Shown here: positions 16,073 to 26,829 of the stretch, one piece after another
Numbering within the stretch: the first letter of the stretch is position 1
Layout: every line of letters begins with the position of its first letter
DNA from: Acidobacteria bacterium RIFCSPLOWO2_12_FULL_66_21
Lineage (GTDB): Bacteria > Acidobacteriota > Vicinamibacteria > Vicinamibacterales > 2-12-FULL-66-21
Direction: 5' to 3'
Assembly: GCA_001767455.1 (NCBI GenBank)
Contig: MELC01000072.1
Location: 1 to 64,000 of the forward strand
Length of the DNA: 64,000 nt
The notes under the pieces: generated by a model
What the model was told of the DNA's origin: nothing
Seen by the model: only the letters and a program-made list of their open reading frames with translations
Database searches by the model: none
Translations under genes and position numbers: made by a program

Positions 16073-17850
16073 CACGCCCCCTGCCCCACGGCCATCGTGT
16101 CCACGCGGGCGCGCCGCCAGCGGCGATCGCGCCGCATGCGATCGTGCACGTGCAGCACGAAATTCGCCGCCACGCCGGCGACGCCGCGACGGTGCGGCAC
16201 GTGGTAGGTGGCGCGGTGCAGCTCGGGATGCTCGTCCACGTACCGGCGCAGCTCGTCGAGCGGACGCCCGGTCGACGCCAGCGCGCGCTGGAACTCCGCC
16301 TGCGCGCGCAGGCGCGCTTCGACGAGCGCCATCTGCACGCGGCTGTGCGCCGTCAGTTCCCCTTCGGACCCCGTCTCGATCGGGAGGAACGTCAGGTCCT
16401 TGAACCGCGCGAGCACGGCCGACTGGACGCCGTCGGACTGCGTGGACGGCATGCAGCCGAACGGCTTCAGGCTGAGCACCATGTGCGCGGCGTTGCGCGT
16501 CGTGTAGTAGATGCTCTTCCCCACCTCGAGATGTCCCTCGCCGCCGCGCGCGAGCTCGCGGTAGAACGGATCCGCGATGCGGGCGAGCTCGCGCTGATCC
16601 AGCAGCGGGTGCGCGACGCCAATCGCATCGCGGACGCCGTCGTACTGCCGGCGGTACAGGTATTCGCCGACTTCGACGGCGAGCCGCCGCAGCCACAGGC
16701 CGCGCTCCTCGCGCAGCCGGGCGGCCAGCCGCGCCAGCCGCGAGGCGTCCTTCGGCAGCGTCAGCCCGCGCCGCGCGAAGATCCGCACGCGCTGGTACTG
16801 GAGCAGGTACATCACCCAGCCGCCGATCGGCTCCACCAGCACGTGCGCCCCTTCACGCTCGAGGAACTCGAACATCCGGAAGTTGCCGTCCCCTTCGGTC
16901 GATTGCGCCCAGAACTCTCCCGTGATCTTGATCACCGGTTTGACGCGGAACCGATCGACGTCGATGTCGTCGAGCGCGGCGCGGCAGGCGCCGAGCGCGC
17001 CCTTCGTGGCCGGGCCATACAAATGGTCGTACGCATTCGCGTACGGCTTCAACCTCTTGTCGCCGATGAGGCGGTACATCCAGCGGGGCGCGCCATCGGG
17101 CGGGACGAGCTCGCGGCGGCCCGCCAGCGCCTGGGCCACCGCTTCGATCGCGCGCGCGAGCCGGCGATCGGTGAGGCCCGGCGACAGCTCGTACGGCCGC
17201 GTCTCGTACCCGAATGCCTGGAGCGCGTCGGCAAACGTGAACGCGTTGACCGCGCCCAGACCCAGATGCAGCGACAGCTTCAGACCCGGCGCCCCCGTGT
17301 CGGCCTTCACGCCGTGCTCCTGCTGAAACAGCAGCACGCGGAACCCGTCGAAGCCGGCGTTCCTCAACGCGAGCCGGTACTCCGCTTCGTACATGCCGAA
17401 GCGGCACGGCCCGCAGCTTCCGGCCGTGAAAAAGACATAGCGATCGACGATGGTCTCGCGCGAGAGCCCCGAGGCCTCGAGCTGCTGCAGGTAGCGCAGG
17501 AGCGCGCCGATCGTGAAATACGCGGGGTTGCAGACGCCGTTGTTGCAGTACTGCTTGCCGATCTGGCAGGAGGCGAGGTCCGCCTGCGGCAACGCAAGCG
17601 CGCGGTAGCCGCACGAATCGAAGACCGCCTGGATCAGCCGCTCGTGCTTGACGGTCAGGCCGCCGAACAGGATCGTGACGCGATCGCGCTCGCTCGCGAG
17701 GAACGGACGCTCCGCTTCGCGCCGGTAGTGTGCGATGGGTTCGACGGGCACCCCGGCCCGCGCGTGGAGGCGGTGGCGCGCGGCTTCACGCAGCCGTTCG
17801 ATGTCCGCTTCGCGCGTCGAAGTGTCGGGACGCTCGGAATCCGGAATCAT
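16072..17850 (-). CDS. 2-hydroxyacyl-CoA dehydratase component (HgdB-like)
   Basis: A 592-residue protein of the BcrC/BadD/HgdB superfamily. Cys groups expected to bind the substrate-site [4Fe-4S] cluster are visible: SCQIGKQYCNNGVC, AGSCGPCRFGMYE, and SLKPFGCMPSTQSDG near residue 450-465, the best conserved stretch of the family. Its stop overlaps the activase start by one base pair of codons (ATGA), so the two are coupled. In better-known relatives this part is fused with the activase into one long protein; here it is split. Start ATG 17850; the ORF extends to 18561 through the promoter and the divergent gene and is rejected. The CoA substrate is unknown. Confidence 0.85.
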   Translation of the reverse strand: MIPDSERPDTSTREADIERLREAARHRLHARAGVPVEPIAHYRREAERPFLASERDRVTILFGGLTVKHERLIQAVFDSCGYRALALPQADLASCQIGKQYCNNGVCNPAYFTIGALLRYLQQLEASGLSRETIVDRYVFFTAGSCGPCRFGMYEAEYRLALRNAGFDGFRVLLFQQEHGVKADTGAPGLKLSLHLGLGAVNAFTFADALQAFGYETRPYELSPGLTDRRLARAIEAVAQALAGRRELVPPDGAPRWMYRLIGDKRLKPYANAYDHLYGPATKGALGACRAALDDIDVDRFRVKPVIKITGEFWAQSTEGDGNFRMFEFLEREGAHVLVEPIGGWVMYLLQYQRVRIFARRGLTLPKDASRLARLAARLREERGLWLRRLAVEVGEYLYRRQYDGVRDAIGVAHPLLDQRELARIADPFYRELARGGEGHLEVGKSIYYTTRNAAHMVLSLKPFGCMPSTQSDGVQSAVLARFKDLTFLPIETGSEGELTAHSRVQMALVEARLRAQAEFQRALASTGRPLDELRRYVDEHPELHRATYHVPHRRGVAGVAANFVLHVHDRMRRDRRWRRARVDTMAVGQGA

Positions 17851-18085
17851 GAACAGGGCCTCGCCTGGGGTCGAATGCTCTTCATTCTCACACCGACGGC
17901 TGCCGAAGTCCTGAGTGAAGGATGAATAAGAATGAAGAAACGGCTCGTAGCGCAGATGCGCGTAGGCGGCCCATGCAAACGCGACACCCGCTTCCAGGAC
18001 TGCGTTTTTCAGCCGGGAAATGCACGATTCGCTCAAACTGCCGTAAATCCGGCGGTCTCTCCGCGAATCGAGATCGGACCCCGGG

Positions 18086-18098
18086 TACACTGGGGTCG
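18086..18098 (+). promoter_or_regulatory. leaderless promoter for VWA gene
   Basis: TACACT at 18086-18091 is followed by exactly 6 nt and the GTG start codon. With transcription starting 6-7 nt after a -10 box the mRNA would have no leader. No Shine-Dalgarno is present. The same spacing recurs at 32982, 61108 (minus) and 61297. Confidence 0.5.
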
Positions 18099-19016
18099 TG
18101 CGCACGGTGTCGGGAACGGCCATGCTGGCGGTGATGGCGCTCGGCGTCCTGCTGAGCAGCCAGACGCCCGTGTTCCGCGACGACCGGCGCCTGCGCTCCA
18201 GCGTGGAGCTGACTGTCGTAACCGCGACCGTTCGGGACGCGGACGGGCACCTTGTTCCCGGCCTGCCCCGCGACCGCTTCGAGGTCTTCGAGGACGGCGA
18301 GCCGCAGCCGATCACGCAGTTCACCAACGAGCGCGTCCCCGTCGCCCTGGGCCTCCTGCTCGACGTCAGCGACAGCATGTACGGGCAGCGGATCGACGAC
18401 GCCCGTGCCGCGGTCCGCCGGTTCCTCGCCGATCTGCTCGCGCCGTCGGACTCGTACTTCGTCATGACGTTCAACCACGCGCCGCGGCTCATCGCTCCGT
18501 GGACGAGCGATCCGACGATCGTCAGCCGCGCGCTCGCCGCCATCCGCCCGTCCGGCGGCACGTCGATCTACGACGCCGTCATCGCGGCGCTGCCGCTCAT
18601 CGACGCGCGCCCGAAGGAACGTGCCGCGCTCGTCGTCATCTCCGACGGCGCAGACACCGCCAGCGACACGGCGCTGCGCGACCTCCGGACGGCGCTCCTC
18701 CGCAGCGATGCTTTCGTGTTCGCCATCGCCATCGATTCGCCGAAGCGGCAGCCGATCAACACGCGCGTGAACCCCGAGGCCCTCTCGGAGATCACCAACC
18801 ACAGCGGCGGAAGTACGACCGTCGTCCGCGACAGCGCGGACCTCGCCGGTGCCACGGCGCGTATCGCCGAGGAGCTGAACAGCCAGTACCTGCTGGCCTA
18901 CACGACTCCGCACCCGGGCGACGGCCGGTACCACAGCATCCGCGTCCGGGTGGGGAACGGCGCGTATCGCGTCCGCGCCAGGAACGGGTATGTCTCGGAG
19001 CCGGTCCACTCGAGGT

Positions 19017-19018
<2 letters not shown>
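18098..19018 (+). CDS. VWFA-related acidobacterial-type domain protein
   Basis: A 306-residue secreted protein. N-terminal hydrophobic segment, then a beta domain (VVTATVRDADGHLVPGL, FEVFEDGEPQPITQF) typical of VWFA-related proteins described from Acidobacteria, then a von Willebrand A domain with the MIDAS motif DVSDSM near residue 90, Thr and Asp partners in GGTSIYDAV and VISDGADTAS. It should bind a protein ligand through a metal ion outside the cytoplasm. Starts GTG 18098 (or ATG 18122), with a leaderless promoter. It is transcribed away from the dehydratase pair and followed by a hairpin repeat. Confidence 0.85.
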
Positions 19019-20816
<1,798 letters not shown>

Positions 20817-20817
<1 letters not shown>

Positions 20818-21626
20818 TGCGCGTTCGACCGAGTTTCACCGCGGGCCTGCTCGCGGTGGCGGGAGCCATCTTCGTCGCGTGCGGTGGCGGCAGCGGATCG
20901 CCCAGCTCGCCGTCCCCCAACCCGACCACGCCGTCCGTCAACGTGTGCGGCGTGCTTGGCGCGCCGTCCACGACCTCCATCATCAACGGCAGCGAGTGCT
21001 CGACCGCCAACTCGCCGGTCGTCCTGATGAACATGCGCGACGCCAACGGTGCGATCGGGTCGTGCTCGGGCACGATCATCGCGCCGCGCGCGATCCTGAC
21101 CGCCGCCCACTGTGTCAAGGACGGCGCGACCATCATCCTGGTGTTCCTCGGAAGCGGCGATCAGATTGCCGCGCAGTCCTGGGTCGCGCACCCGAGCTAC
21201 ACGGGGACAGGTTCCAATTCACCCGACGTCGCGGTGCTCTCCATGCCGGTCGATCTGCCGCGGACGCCGATGCCGCTGCTCACCAGCCGCGACGCGCGCG
21301 TCGGCGAGCAGGTGATCGTCGCGGGCTGGGGCAACGACTTCAACGGCTCCGGGAGTCACGTGCATCGCGCGGGCGCGACGACGCTCTCCGGGGTCGGTGC
21401 GCTGTTCCTGCAAACGACGTACAGCCCGACTTCGGCGTCCATCTGTCAGGGTGATTCCGGGGGGCCGCTCTTCGTGCAGGAAAACGGCGTCTGGGCGATC
21501 GCCGGGGTGACCTCCGCCGCCTCCGACGTGTCGTGCAACACGGGGACGCAGTTCTACGTCGCCGTGCGGAACAGCGCCGTGCAGTCGTTCATCCTGGGCC
21601 AGGCGCCAAACGCGACGCAGCGCTGA
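20817..21626 (+). CDS. secreted trypsin-like serine protease (S1), lipoprotein
   Basis: 269 residues. An N-terminal hydrophobic segment ends in a lipobox-like VAC, then a Gly/Ser/Pro linker, so it is probably anchored to a membrane by lipid. The protease domain has the S1 triad: His in LTAAHC, Asp in SPDVAVL, Ser in QGDSGGPL. Paired Cys (GVLGAP-preceding, CSTAN, CSGT, AAHC) fit extracytoplasmic disulfides. It likely cleaves extracellular or periplasmic protein. ATG overlaps the argG stop region (TAATGCG), so it may be co-transcribed; this pairing has no clear functional meaning. Confidence 0.85.
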
Positions 21627-21627
21627 G

Positions 21628-21745
21628 GTCACGGAGGAGACGATCACACGGAGGCACGGAGCACTCGGAGACGCACGGAGCCCAGGCCGGTCGGGCCGCG
21701 CTGGCGCGGTCAGTCGTTCTGAGATCCACAGATGCAAACACGCGC
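21628..21745. repeat. CGGAG hairpin element, copy 2 (left half)
   Basis: Shows the ACGGAG-rich left arm (GGTCACGGAGGAGACGATCACACGGAGGCACGGAG) and the start of the inner inverted repeat (TCTGAGATCCACAGATGCAAACACG), but the right half is missing. The break is followed directly by the 34-bp array, so the element was probably truncated by a rearrangement. Confidence 0.7.
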
Positions 21746-21763
21746 GAAGTGCGACCGGGAGGC

Positions 21764-21978
21764 AGCCCTAAAGGGCTGCGCAACACGTCAGCTCGTCAGC
21801 CCTGAAGGGCCGCGCAACACGTCAGCTCGTCAGCCCTGAAGGGCCGCGCAACACGTCAGCTCGTCAGCCCTAAAGGGCCGCGCAACACGTCAGCTCGTCA
21901 GCCCTAAAGGGCCGCGCAACACGTCAGCCCTAGAGGGCCGCGCAACACGTCGCCCTTGTTGCGCAGGGCTTTAGCCCT
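21764..21978. repeat. 34-bp tandem array with GCCCTNAAGGGC palindromes
   Basis: Four complete 34-bp units (AGCCCTGAAGGGCCGCGCAA followed by CACGTCAGCTCGTC) plus two 26-bp partial units, ending in GCAGGGCTTTAGCCCTGC, a perfect hairpin. Each unit contains the palindromic core GCCCT(A/G)AAGGGC. The same core also occurs singly near 30994. Units follow one another with no spacer sequence, so this is not a CRISPR array. The final hairpin lies between converging transcripts. Confidence 0.85.
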
Positions 21979-21981
21979 GCC

Positions 21982-23652
21982 CTACTGTGGCCGGTAATTG
22001 ACGTCGAGCGCGTTCAGTCGGCGCAGGTCGACGGCGAGGCGGCTGAGGAAGCCGGCGTAGTCCTTCTTGTCCTTCGGCGTCCACACGACTTCGGCGAGCG
22101 CGGTCAGCCGCGGGAACGCCATGTATTCCACCTTCTTCGAATCCCCCATGTACTCCGTCCACACCTGCGCCTGCGCGCCGAGGATGTGCTTCGCGTACTG
22201 CGGCTCGAGATCGCCGGGGATCGGCTCGAACGCGTAGACCGTCTCGAGCGGGAGGAACCCGCCGATCGCGAGCGGCTCGCGCGCGGTGTCCTTCGACTGG
22301 TAGTAATCGAGGTAGGTGTGGCTCGTCGGCGCCATCACCACGTCGTGTCCCGCGCGCGCCGCTTCGATGCCGCCCTTGGTCCCGCGCCACGACATCACCA
22401 CCGCGTTCTCCGCGAGACCGCCTTCCAGAATCTCATCCCACCCGACGAGCCGCCGTCCCTTCTTGACGAGGAACGCGTCCATCTGGCGGATAAACCAGCT
22501 CTGGAGCTCATGCTCGTCGGCCAGACCGAGCGCCTTGATCCGGGCCTGGATCCGCGGGTCGGTCTTCCATTTCGCCTTGTCCGCCTCGTCGCCGCCGATG
22601 TGGATGTAGCGGCCCTGGAAGATCGTCAGCACCTCGTCGAGGACGTTCTGCATGAACGCGATCGTCGTGGGCTCGGCGTTGAGGATGTCGGAGAAGATGC
22701 CCCAGGTGGTGGCCACCTCCATCGGCTCGCCGGTGACGCCGATCTCCGGGTACGAGGCGATGGCCGCCACGGCGTGCCCCGGCATCTCGATCTCGGGGAC
22801 GACGGTGACGAAGCGCGCCTTCGCGTAGGCGACGATCTCGCGCGCGTCGTCCTGCGTGTAGAACCCGCCGTGCGGCGTCTTGTCGAACTGCCACTGCGTG
22901 CGGTCGCGGCCTGACTGCTTGCCGGCGAGCGTCTCCTTCCGCCACGCGCCGACCTCCGTGAGCTTCGGGTAGCGTTTGATCTCGAGGCGCCAGCCCTGGT
23001 CCTCGGTGAGGTGCCAGTGGAAGGTGTTGAGCTTGTGGAGCGCGAGAAGATCGATGTACTTCTTCACGAACTCCTTCGGCATGAAGTGACGGCCGGCGTC
23101 GAGGTGCGCGCCGCGCCAGGCGAAGCGCGGGTAGTCCTCGATGACGACGGCGGGGATCGTCCAGTCGATCTGGCCAATCGGCGCCTCGCGGAAGATCTCC
23201 GGCGGCAGGAGCTGCCGCAGTGTCTGCGCCGCGTAGAACAATCCTGCCGCTTCCGGCGCGCGTGCGAGCACCCGCGTGGGCCTGACGTCGAGCAGGTATC
23301 CTTCGGGCCCGAGCTTCTTCAGCGCGGCCGAGCGATCGCGCCTGAGGGCGATGGCGGTGGCCGGCTGCGTGCCGCCGACCTGTACCCGCAGCGTGAACCC
23401 GGTGGCCGGCTCCAGATCTCGCGCGAGCCGGCGCGCGACCGCGGCGCCCGCCCGGTCGGTCCAGATCACCGTGCGCCCCGTGAGCTTGAACCGGCCGGCA
23501 CGGCCGGTCACCTTCACGGGCTGCGGCACGACGGAGACGGCGCTCACCTGCACGGGGGAGGCCGCCGGACCGGGCGGCTGCTCGGCGGACAAAACAGCGT
23601 TCGCCGCCCCGAGCGAGGCGGCAAGCATCACCGCCGTCGTCATCGCTCGCAT
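21982..23652 (-). CDS. beta-N-acetylhexosaminidase, GH20
   Basis: A 556-residue exported glycosidase. Signal peptide at 1-22 (AMTTAVMLAASLGAANAVLSA), a GH20b-like domain to about 140, then the TIM-barrel: RGAHLDAGRHF, FHWHLTEDQGW, VPEIEMPGHA and HIGGDEADK, where the Asp-Glu pair is the polarising residue and acid/base of the substrate-assisted mechanism. Removes terminal GlcNAc/GalNAc from chitin or glycan fragments. It begins 8 nt after the preceding gene's stop, so they are translated from one mRNA. Length and motifs are as expected. Confidence 0.92.
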   Translation of the reverse strand: MRAMTTAVMLAASLGAANAVLSAEQPPGPAASPVQVSAVSVVPQPVKVTGRAGRFKLTGRTVIWTDRAGAAVARRLARDLEPATGFTLRVQVGGTQPATAIALRRDRSAALKKLGPEGYLLDVRPTRVLARAPEAAGLFYAAQTLRQLLPPEIFREAPIGQIDWTIPAVVIEDYPRFAWRGAHLDAGRHFMPKEFVKKYIDLLALHKLNTFHWHLTEDQGWRLEIKRYPKLTEVGAWRKETLAGKQSGRDRTQWQFDKTPHGGFYTQDDAREIVAYAKARFVTVVPEIEMPGHAVAAIASYPEIGVTGEPMEVATTWGIFSDILNAEPTTIAFMQNVLDEVLTIFQGRYIHIGGDEADKAKWKTDPRIQARIKALGLADEHELQSWFIRQMDAFLVKKGRRLVGWDEILEGGLAENAVVMSWRGTKGGIEAARAGHDVVMAPTSHTYLDYYQSKDTAREPLAIGGFLPLETVYAFEPIPGDLEPQYAKHILGAQAQVWTEYMGDSKKVEYMAFPRLTALAEVVWTPKDKKDYAGFLSRLAVDLRRLNALDVNYRPQ

Positions 23653-23660
23653 CGCGGCTG

Positions 23661-24488
23661 CTACTTCGAGACCGTGTAGCCCGCCGGCAGCTTGAACAGG
23701 TCGTCGGCGATCGCGGCGGTCGAGACGTCGGTGACCTTGTTGGTCATCTTCATCGCGCCCATCTGCTTCATCATCTCGACCATCTGGCCCGAGCCTTCCA
23801 TGGTCATGTCGATCTCGGTGAGGTACGCCATGCCCTGCGCCTTGGCCACGGCCGTCATCACCTTGTCCATCCCGTTCGATCCACCCATCGAGCTGGCGAT
23901 CGCGGAGGCCATCGGCGAGTCGGCGGCCGCCTTCTGAAACGCAATGTATTCGGCGACGCCCGGTCCGGTCTTGGTCATCCAGATCGACCCGTTCATCACC
24001 ATCTTCACGTCCTTCATCATCTCCATCGCCTCGGGCGGCATTTGCGCCCCGCGCCCGCCCATGGTTTCGCCGAGCGCGACGGTCATGGCGAACGCGTACT
24101 CGTCGCAGGTCAGGCCGTCAATCGTCTGCGACTTGCCGGTCGACTCGAACTTCCCCTCAATCTTCGGCATGGCGGCCGCGGCGGCCGCGGGCGCGCCCGC
24201 CGCCGGCGCGGAGAGATCCACGAGCTTCGCGGTCTTGTCCGCGCTGTTCAGGACGTACATCTGCTTGGCCGCGAGATCGACGATGGTCGTCATGGTCTGT
24301 CCCATGACGTCGATGTCGGTGCGCGCCTTCAGGCCTTTGATCCGCATCGTCAGGGTGGGCATCGGCATGCCGCCGGCCATGGCGGCCGCGCCGCCCGACA
24401 TCGTAATCGTCTGTTTGACTGTGACGTCCGCGTGGAGGGACGCGGACACCGCAAGAACCGCCGCACACGCAACGAAGAAACGTTTCAT
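23661..24488 (-). CDS. secreted DUF4412-like protein
   Basis: 275 residues, signal peptide MKRFFVACAAVLAVSASLHA, then a Met/Ala-rich domain (ITMSGGAAAMAGGMPMP) with KARTDIDVMGQTMTTIVDL and a C-terminal VMTAVAKAQGMAYLTEID segment, like DUF4412 proteins that are thought to be extracytoplasmic. Function is not known. The start at 24488 is set by GGAGG 6 nt upstream; the ORF's earlier start has no support. It is the first gene of a two-gene unit with the GH20 enzyme. Confidence 0.7.
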   Translation of the reverse strand: MKRFFVACAAVLAVSASLHADVTVKQTITMSGGAAAMAGGMPMPTLTMRIKGLKARTDIDVMGQTMTTIVDLAAKQMYVLNSADKTAKLVDLSAPAAGAPAAAAAAMPKIEGKFESTGKSQTIDGLTCDEYAFAMTVALGETMGGRGAQMPPEAMEMMKDVKMVMNGSIWMTKTGPGVAEYIAFQKAAADSPMASAIASSMGGSNGMDKVMTAVAKAQGMAYLTEIDMTMEGSGQMVEMMKQMGAMKMTNKVTDVSTAAIADDLFKLPAGYTVSK

Positions 24489-24613
24489 AGTGCCTCCAAA
24501 AAGGATGACGGCCATAGTACCACGAACGGTACCCCCGGGCAGCTCACCGGGAAGCGACAATCCGCGACGTTCTGGTGTACCGTTCCTGAAGCGGCCTGTC
24601 TGCAGGAGGAGCA

Positions 24614-25060
24614 ATGACGACGCTTGTGATGTTGTTCGTGCTTGGATTGACGCCCCGGCAGGAGACGCCAAAGGACAAGCCGCGCATTCCCAAGGATTCG
24701 ATCGAGCTGGTGATCACCGGCTGCCTGAAGGGCCGCGTCCTGGCGGTCTCGGATGTGCGGCGCACCGACGTCGAGAGCGGTCCGCTCATCCGCGCGCGAT
24801 CGTTCCGGCTGGCCGGCAAGAAAGACGTCATGGCCCTGGTGAAGGAAGAGAACAACCATCTCGTCGACGTGACCGGGATCATCAAGCGATCGGCGCTATA
24901 CGAGGAAGGCATGAAGGTCGGCAAGGGGATCAAGATCATGGGAGGCCGGCCCATCGCGGGATCCGGAGGAATGGCCGCGCCCGATCCGTCGCAGACCGTC
25001 CCGGTCATGGACGTCGAATCCATCCGTCAGCGCGCAACTTCCTGCGGAGGCCTCCCGTGA
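24614..25060 (+). CDS. hypothetical protein, ITGCLKGRVL-type
   Basis: 148 residues. A short hydrophobic start (LVMLFVLGLTP) may be a weak export signal. The core reads IELVITGCLKGRVLAV ... FRLAGKKDVMALVKEENNHLVDVTGIIK, suggesting an OB-like beta barrel, but I cannot name a family. Start ATG 24614 follows AGGAGGAG. GTGA overlap joins it to the DinB gene; both are translated together. Function unknown. Confidence 0.7.
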   Translation: MTTLVMLFVLGLTPRQETPKDKPRIPKDSIELVITGCLKGRVLAVSDVRRTDVESGPLIRARSFRLAGKKDVMALVKEENNHLVDVTGIIKRSALYEEGMKVGKGIKIMGGRPIAGSGGMAAPDPSQTVPVMDVESIRQRATSCGGLP

Positions 25061-25569
25061 CCCGCGTGCCCGACCGCACCGAAGCCGCGGAGTACTATTT
25101 CAAGTACATCGATCTGGTTCGGGACGCCGACATCTGCCGGACACTCGATGGGCAGCGGGACACGACCGATACGTTCCTGCGCGGCATCTCCGAGGAACGC
25201 TCCCTGTACCGCTATGCCCCGGACAAGTGGAGCATCCGCCAGGTCGTCGGGCATGTGAGCGACACGGAGCGCCTGTTCGTGTCGCGCGCGTTCTGGTTCG
25301 CGCGCGGCTTCGACAGCCCGCTTCCCAGCTTCGATCAGAACGTCGCGATTGCCGCCGCGGGATTCGACGATCGTTCGTGGACGGGAATCGTCGGGGAGTT
25401 CCGGGCCGTGCGGGCGGCCACCCTGTCCTTCTTTCAGAATCTTCCGGCGGAAGCATGGGACCGTCGCGGCATCGCCAGCGACAACCCGTTCAGCGTCCGG
25501 GCGCTCGCGTTCCTCGCCGCCGGACACGCGTTGCACCACATGACCATCCTGCGCGAGCGCTACCTGTGA
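25057..25569 (+). CDS. DinB family protein
   Basis: 170 residues. Four-helix DinB/YfiT fold: YAPDKWSIRQVVGHVSDTERLF contains the first His of the metal site (VGHVSD) and the last helix has AAGHALHHMTILRERY, giving the further His residues. In related enzymes such a metal site acts on thiols such as bacillithiol or mycothiol; the substrate is not known here. GTG start overlaps the previous gene (GTGA) and has GGAGG upstream. The next gene overlaps its stop in the same way. Confidence 0.85.
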   Translation: MTRVPDRTEAAEYYFKYIDLVRDADICRTLDGQRDTTDTFLRGISEERSLYRYAPDKWSIRQVVGHVSDTERLFVSRAFWFARGFDSPLPSFDQNVAIAAAGFDDRSWTGIVGEFRAVRAATLSFFQNLPAEAWDRRGIASDNPFSVRALAFLAAGHALHHMTILRERYL

Positions 25570-26756
25570 TTCGATCGCATCGACGCCGCGTCGCGGTCGT
25601 GGCCGCAGCGTTGCTCCTGCTCCCCGCCTGGATCGCGGCGCGGCAGGGGCGCGGCGGCGCGCAGTTCCCCGGCGGCACGAACCCCGACGGATCGCTGAGG
25701 CCGTCGCGGCCCGTCGCGCAGCTCTTCACGCAGGACGCCTACACGGAGTACCAGATCCTAGAGCCCGGCAGCGAGCAGTTCAGGATCCGGTTCCTCCCTG
25801 AAGAGAGTCGCGCCGGCGCGACCGAACTGGTCAACGCGACGCGGGGCGGCAGCGAGGGCTCCGGCATCGAGGTGTACGATCCGCGGACCGGCAAGCCGCT
25901 GAAGTTCACCTACGAACAGCAGGGCAACGATCCCGAGAACCACGCCATTCGTGCAGCTCTGCCCATTCCCGTGCCGGAAGGCGGCATCGGCCGCGTCTTG
26001 ATTTACAAGACCTACAAGGACCCGCGCACCTACATGATGAACGGCGACGACATCGTGTGGGTGCGCAGCCTGAGCGGATATCGTCTCGGCGTCCTGCTGC
26101 CCAAGGGCTTCGCGTTCATTTCCGCCAACGTCGCCGCGCAGCTCTCGACGACGACGGACGGCCGGCTGAAGCTGGCGTTCGCGAATCCCAGCGGCCAGAG
26201 CAATCCGGTCACGATTCATGCACGCCGCACCGCGGCGAGCTTCACGCCCGCTCCGTACACGGACATGTTCTTCGACGACATCAAGACCCTCTACGATCTC
26301 GATGCGCCGGAATCGGGGCGGATCGCCGTCGAGCAGACCTACAGCGACTACCGGAAGGGTGAGAAGGCGCGGCTGGACTCGCTCGCCTATCTGCCGCTGC
26401 AGGATTTGAAGGTCGCCGATCTCGACACGGCCAGGCCGTTCACGCCCATCAAACAAGGCAGCGCCACCTTCATCAAACTCGACGTACCCATCGTCGACGA
26501 CAGGCAGAGCGCCCACATCCGGATCACGGGCGCGCTGAAGGACGCCGGCTACCGCGTCGTCAACGGCGATCTGGTCTTCGAACGAACGCTGCACGGCCTG
26601 CGAAACACAATCCTGTTACCAGAGGGATGGGACGTGTCCGCGACGTCGCAGTCGGGCACCATCGGGACCTACCGCGGGCGCCAGTTCGTGGCGCTGATCA
26701 ACCTCAACGCCGAGAACAATTACAGGGTGACGATCCGGGCCAGGCGCCGAAGCTGA
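25566..26756 (+). CDS. secreted hypothetical protein
   Basis: 396 residues. Positive N-terminus then VAVVAAALLLLPAWIAA, a signal peptide. The mature part is beta-rich with no domain I recognise: LFTQDAYTEYQILEPGSEQFRIRFL ... YKTYKDPRTYMMNGDDIVWVRSLSGYRLGVLLPKG. GTG start overlaps the DinB stop, so all three genes form one unit. A 16-bp tandem duplication (AGGCGCCGAAGCTGAC twice) covers the stop codon, so the terminator codon is doubled. Confidence 0.7.
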   Translation: MIRSHRRRVAVVAAALLLLPAWIAARQGRGGAQFPGGTNPDGSLRPSRPVAQLFTQDAYTEYQILEPGSEQFRIRFLPEESRAGATELVNATRGGSEGSGIEVYDPRTGKPLKFTYEQQGNDPENHAIRAALPIPVPEGGIGRVLIYKTYKDPRTYMMNGDDIVWVRSLSGYRLGVLLPKGFAFISANVAAQLSTTTDGRLKLAFANPSGQSNPVTIHARRTAASFTPAPYTDMFFDDIKTLYDLDAPESGRIAVEQTYSDYRKGEKARLDSLAYLPLQDLKVADLDTARPFTPIKQGSATFIKLDVPIVDDRQSAHIRITGALKDAGYRVVNGDLVFERTLHGLRNTILLPEGWDVSATSQSGTIGTYRGRQFVALINLNAENNYRVTIRARRRS

Positions 26757-26774
26757 CAGGCGCCGAAGCTGACG
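26742..26774. repeat. 16-bp tandem duplication over a stop codon
   Basis: AGGCGCCGAAGCTGAC is present twice in direct succession at the 3' end of the preceding gene. The first copy carries the used TGA, the second a downstream copy. Simple replication slippage is the likely cause; no function is obvious. Confidence 0.8.
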
Positions 26775-26829
26775 CTCCCCAAACCGGCGGCTTGGTGCTA
26801 TCCTCCGGTGGCGCGCGCGCCGCGCCAAT

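Noticed and set aside
12689-16207. 1172-residue plus-strand ORF
   Set aside because: It is antisense to the activase gene, Arg/His/Asp-rich with no domain pattern; a product of high GC content.
16144-17925. 593-residue plus-strand ORF
   Set aside because: Antisense shadow of the dehydratase gene, with no recognisable motifs.
21764-21978. CRISPR array
   Set aside because: Units follow one another with no variable spacers, and there are no cas genes in the window.
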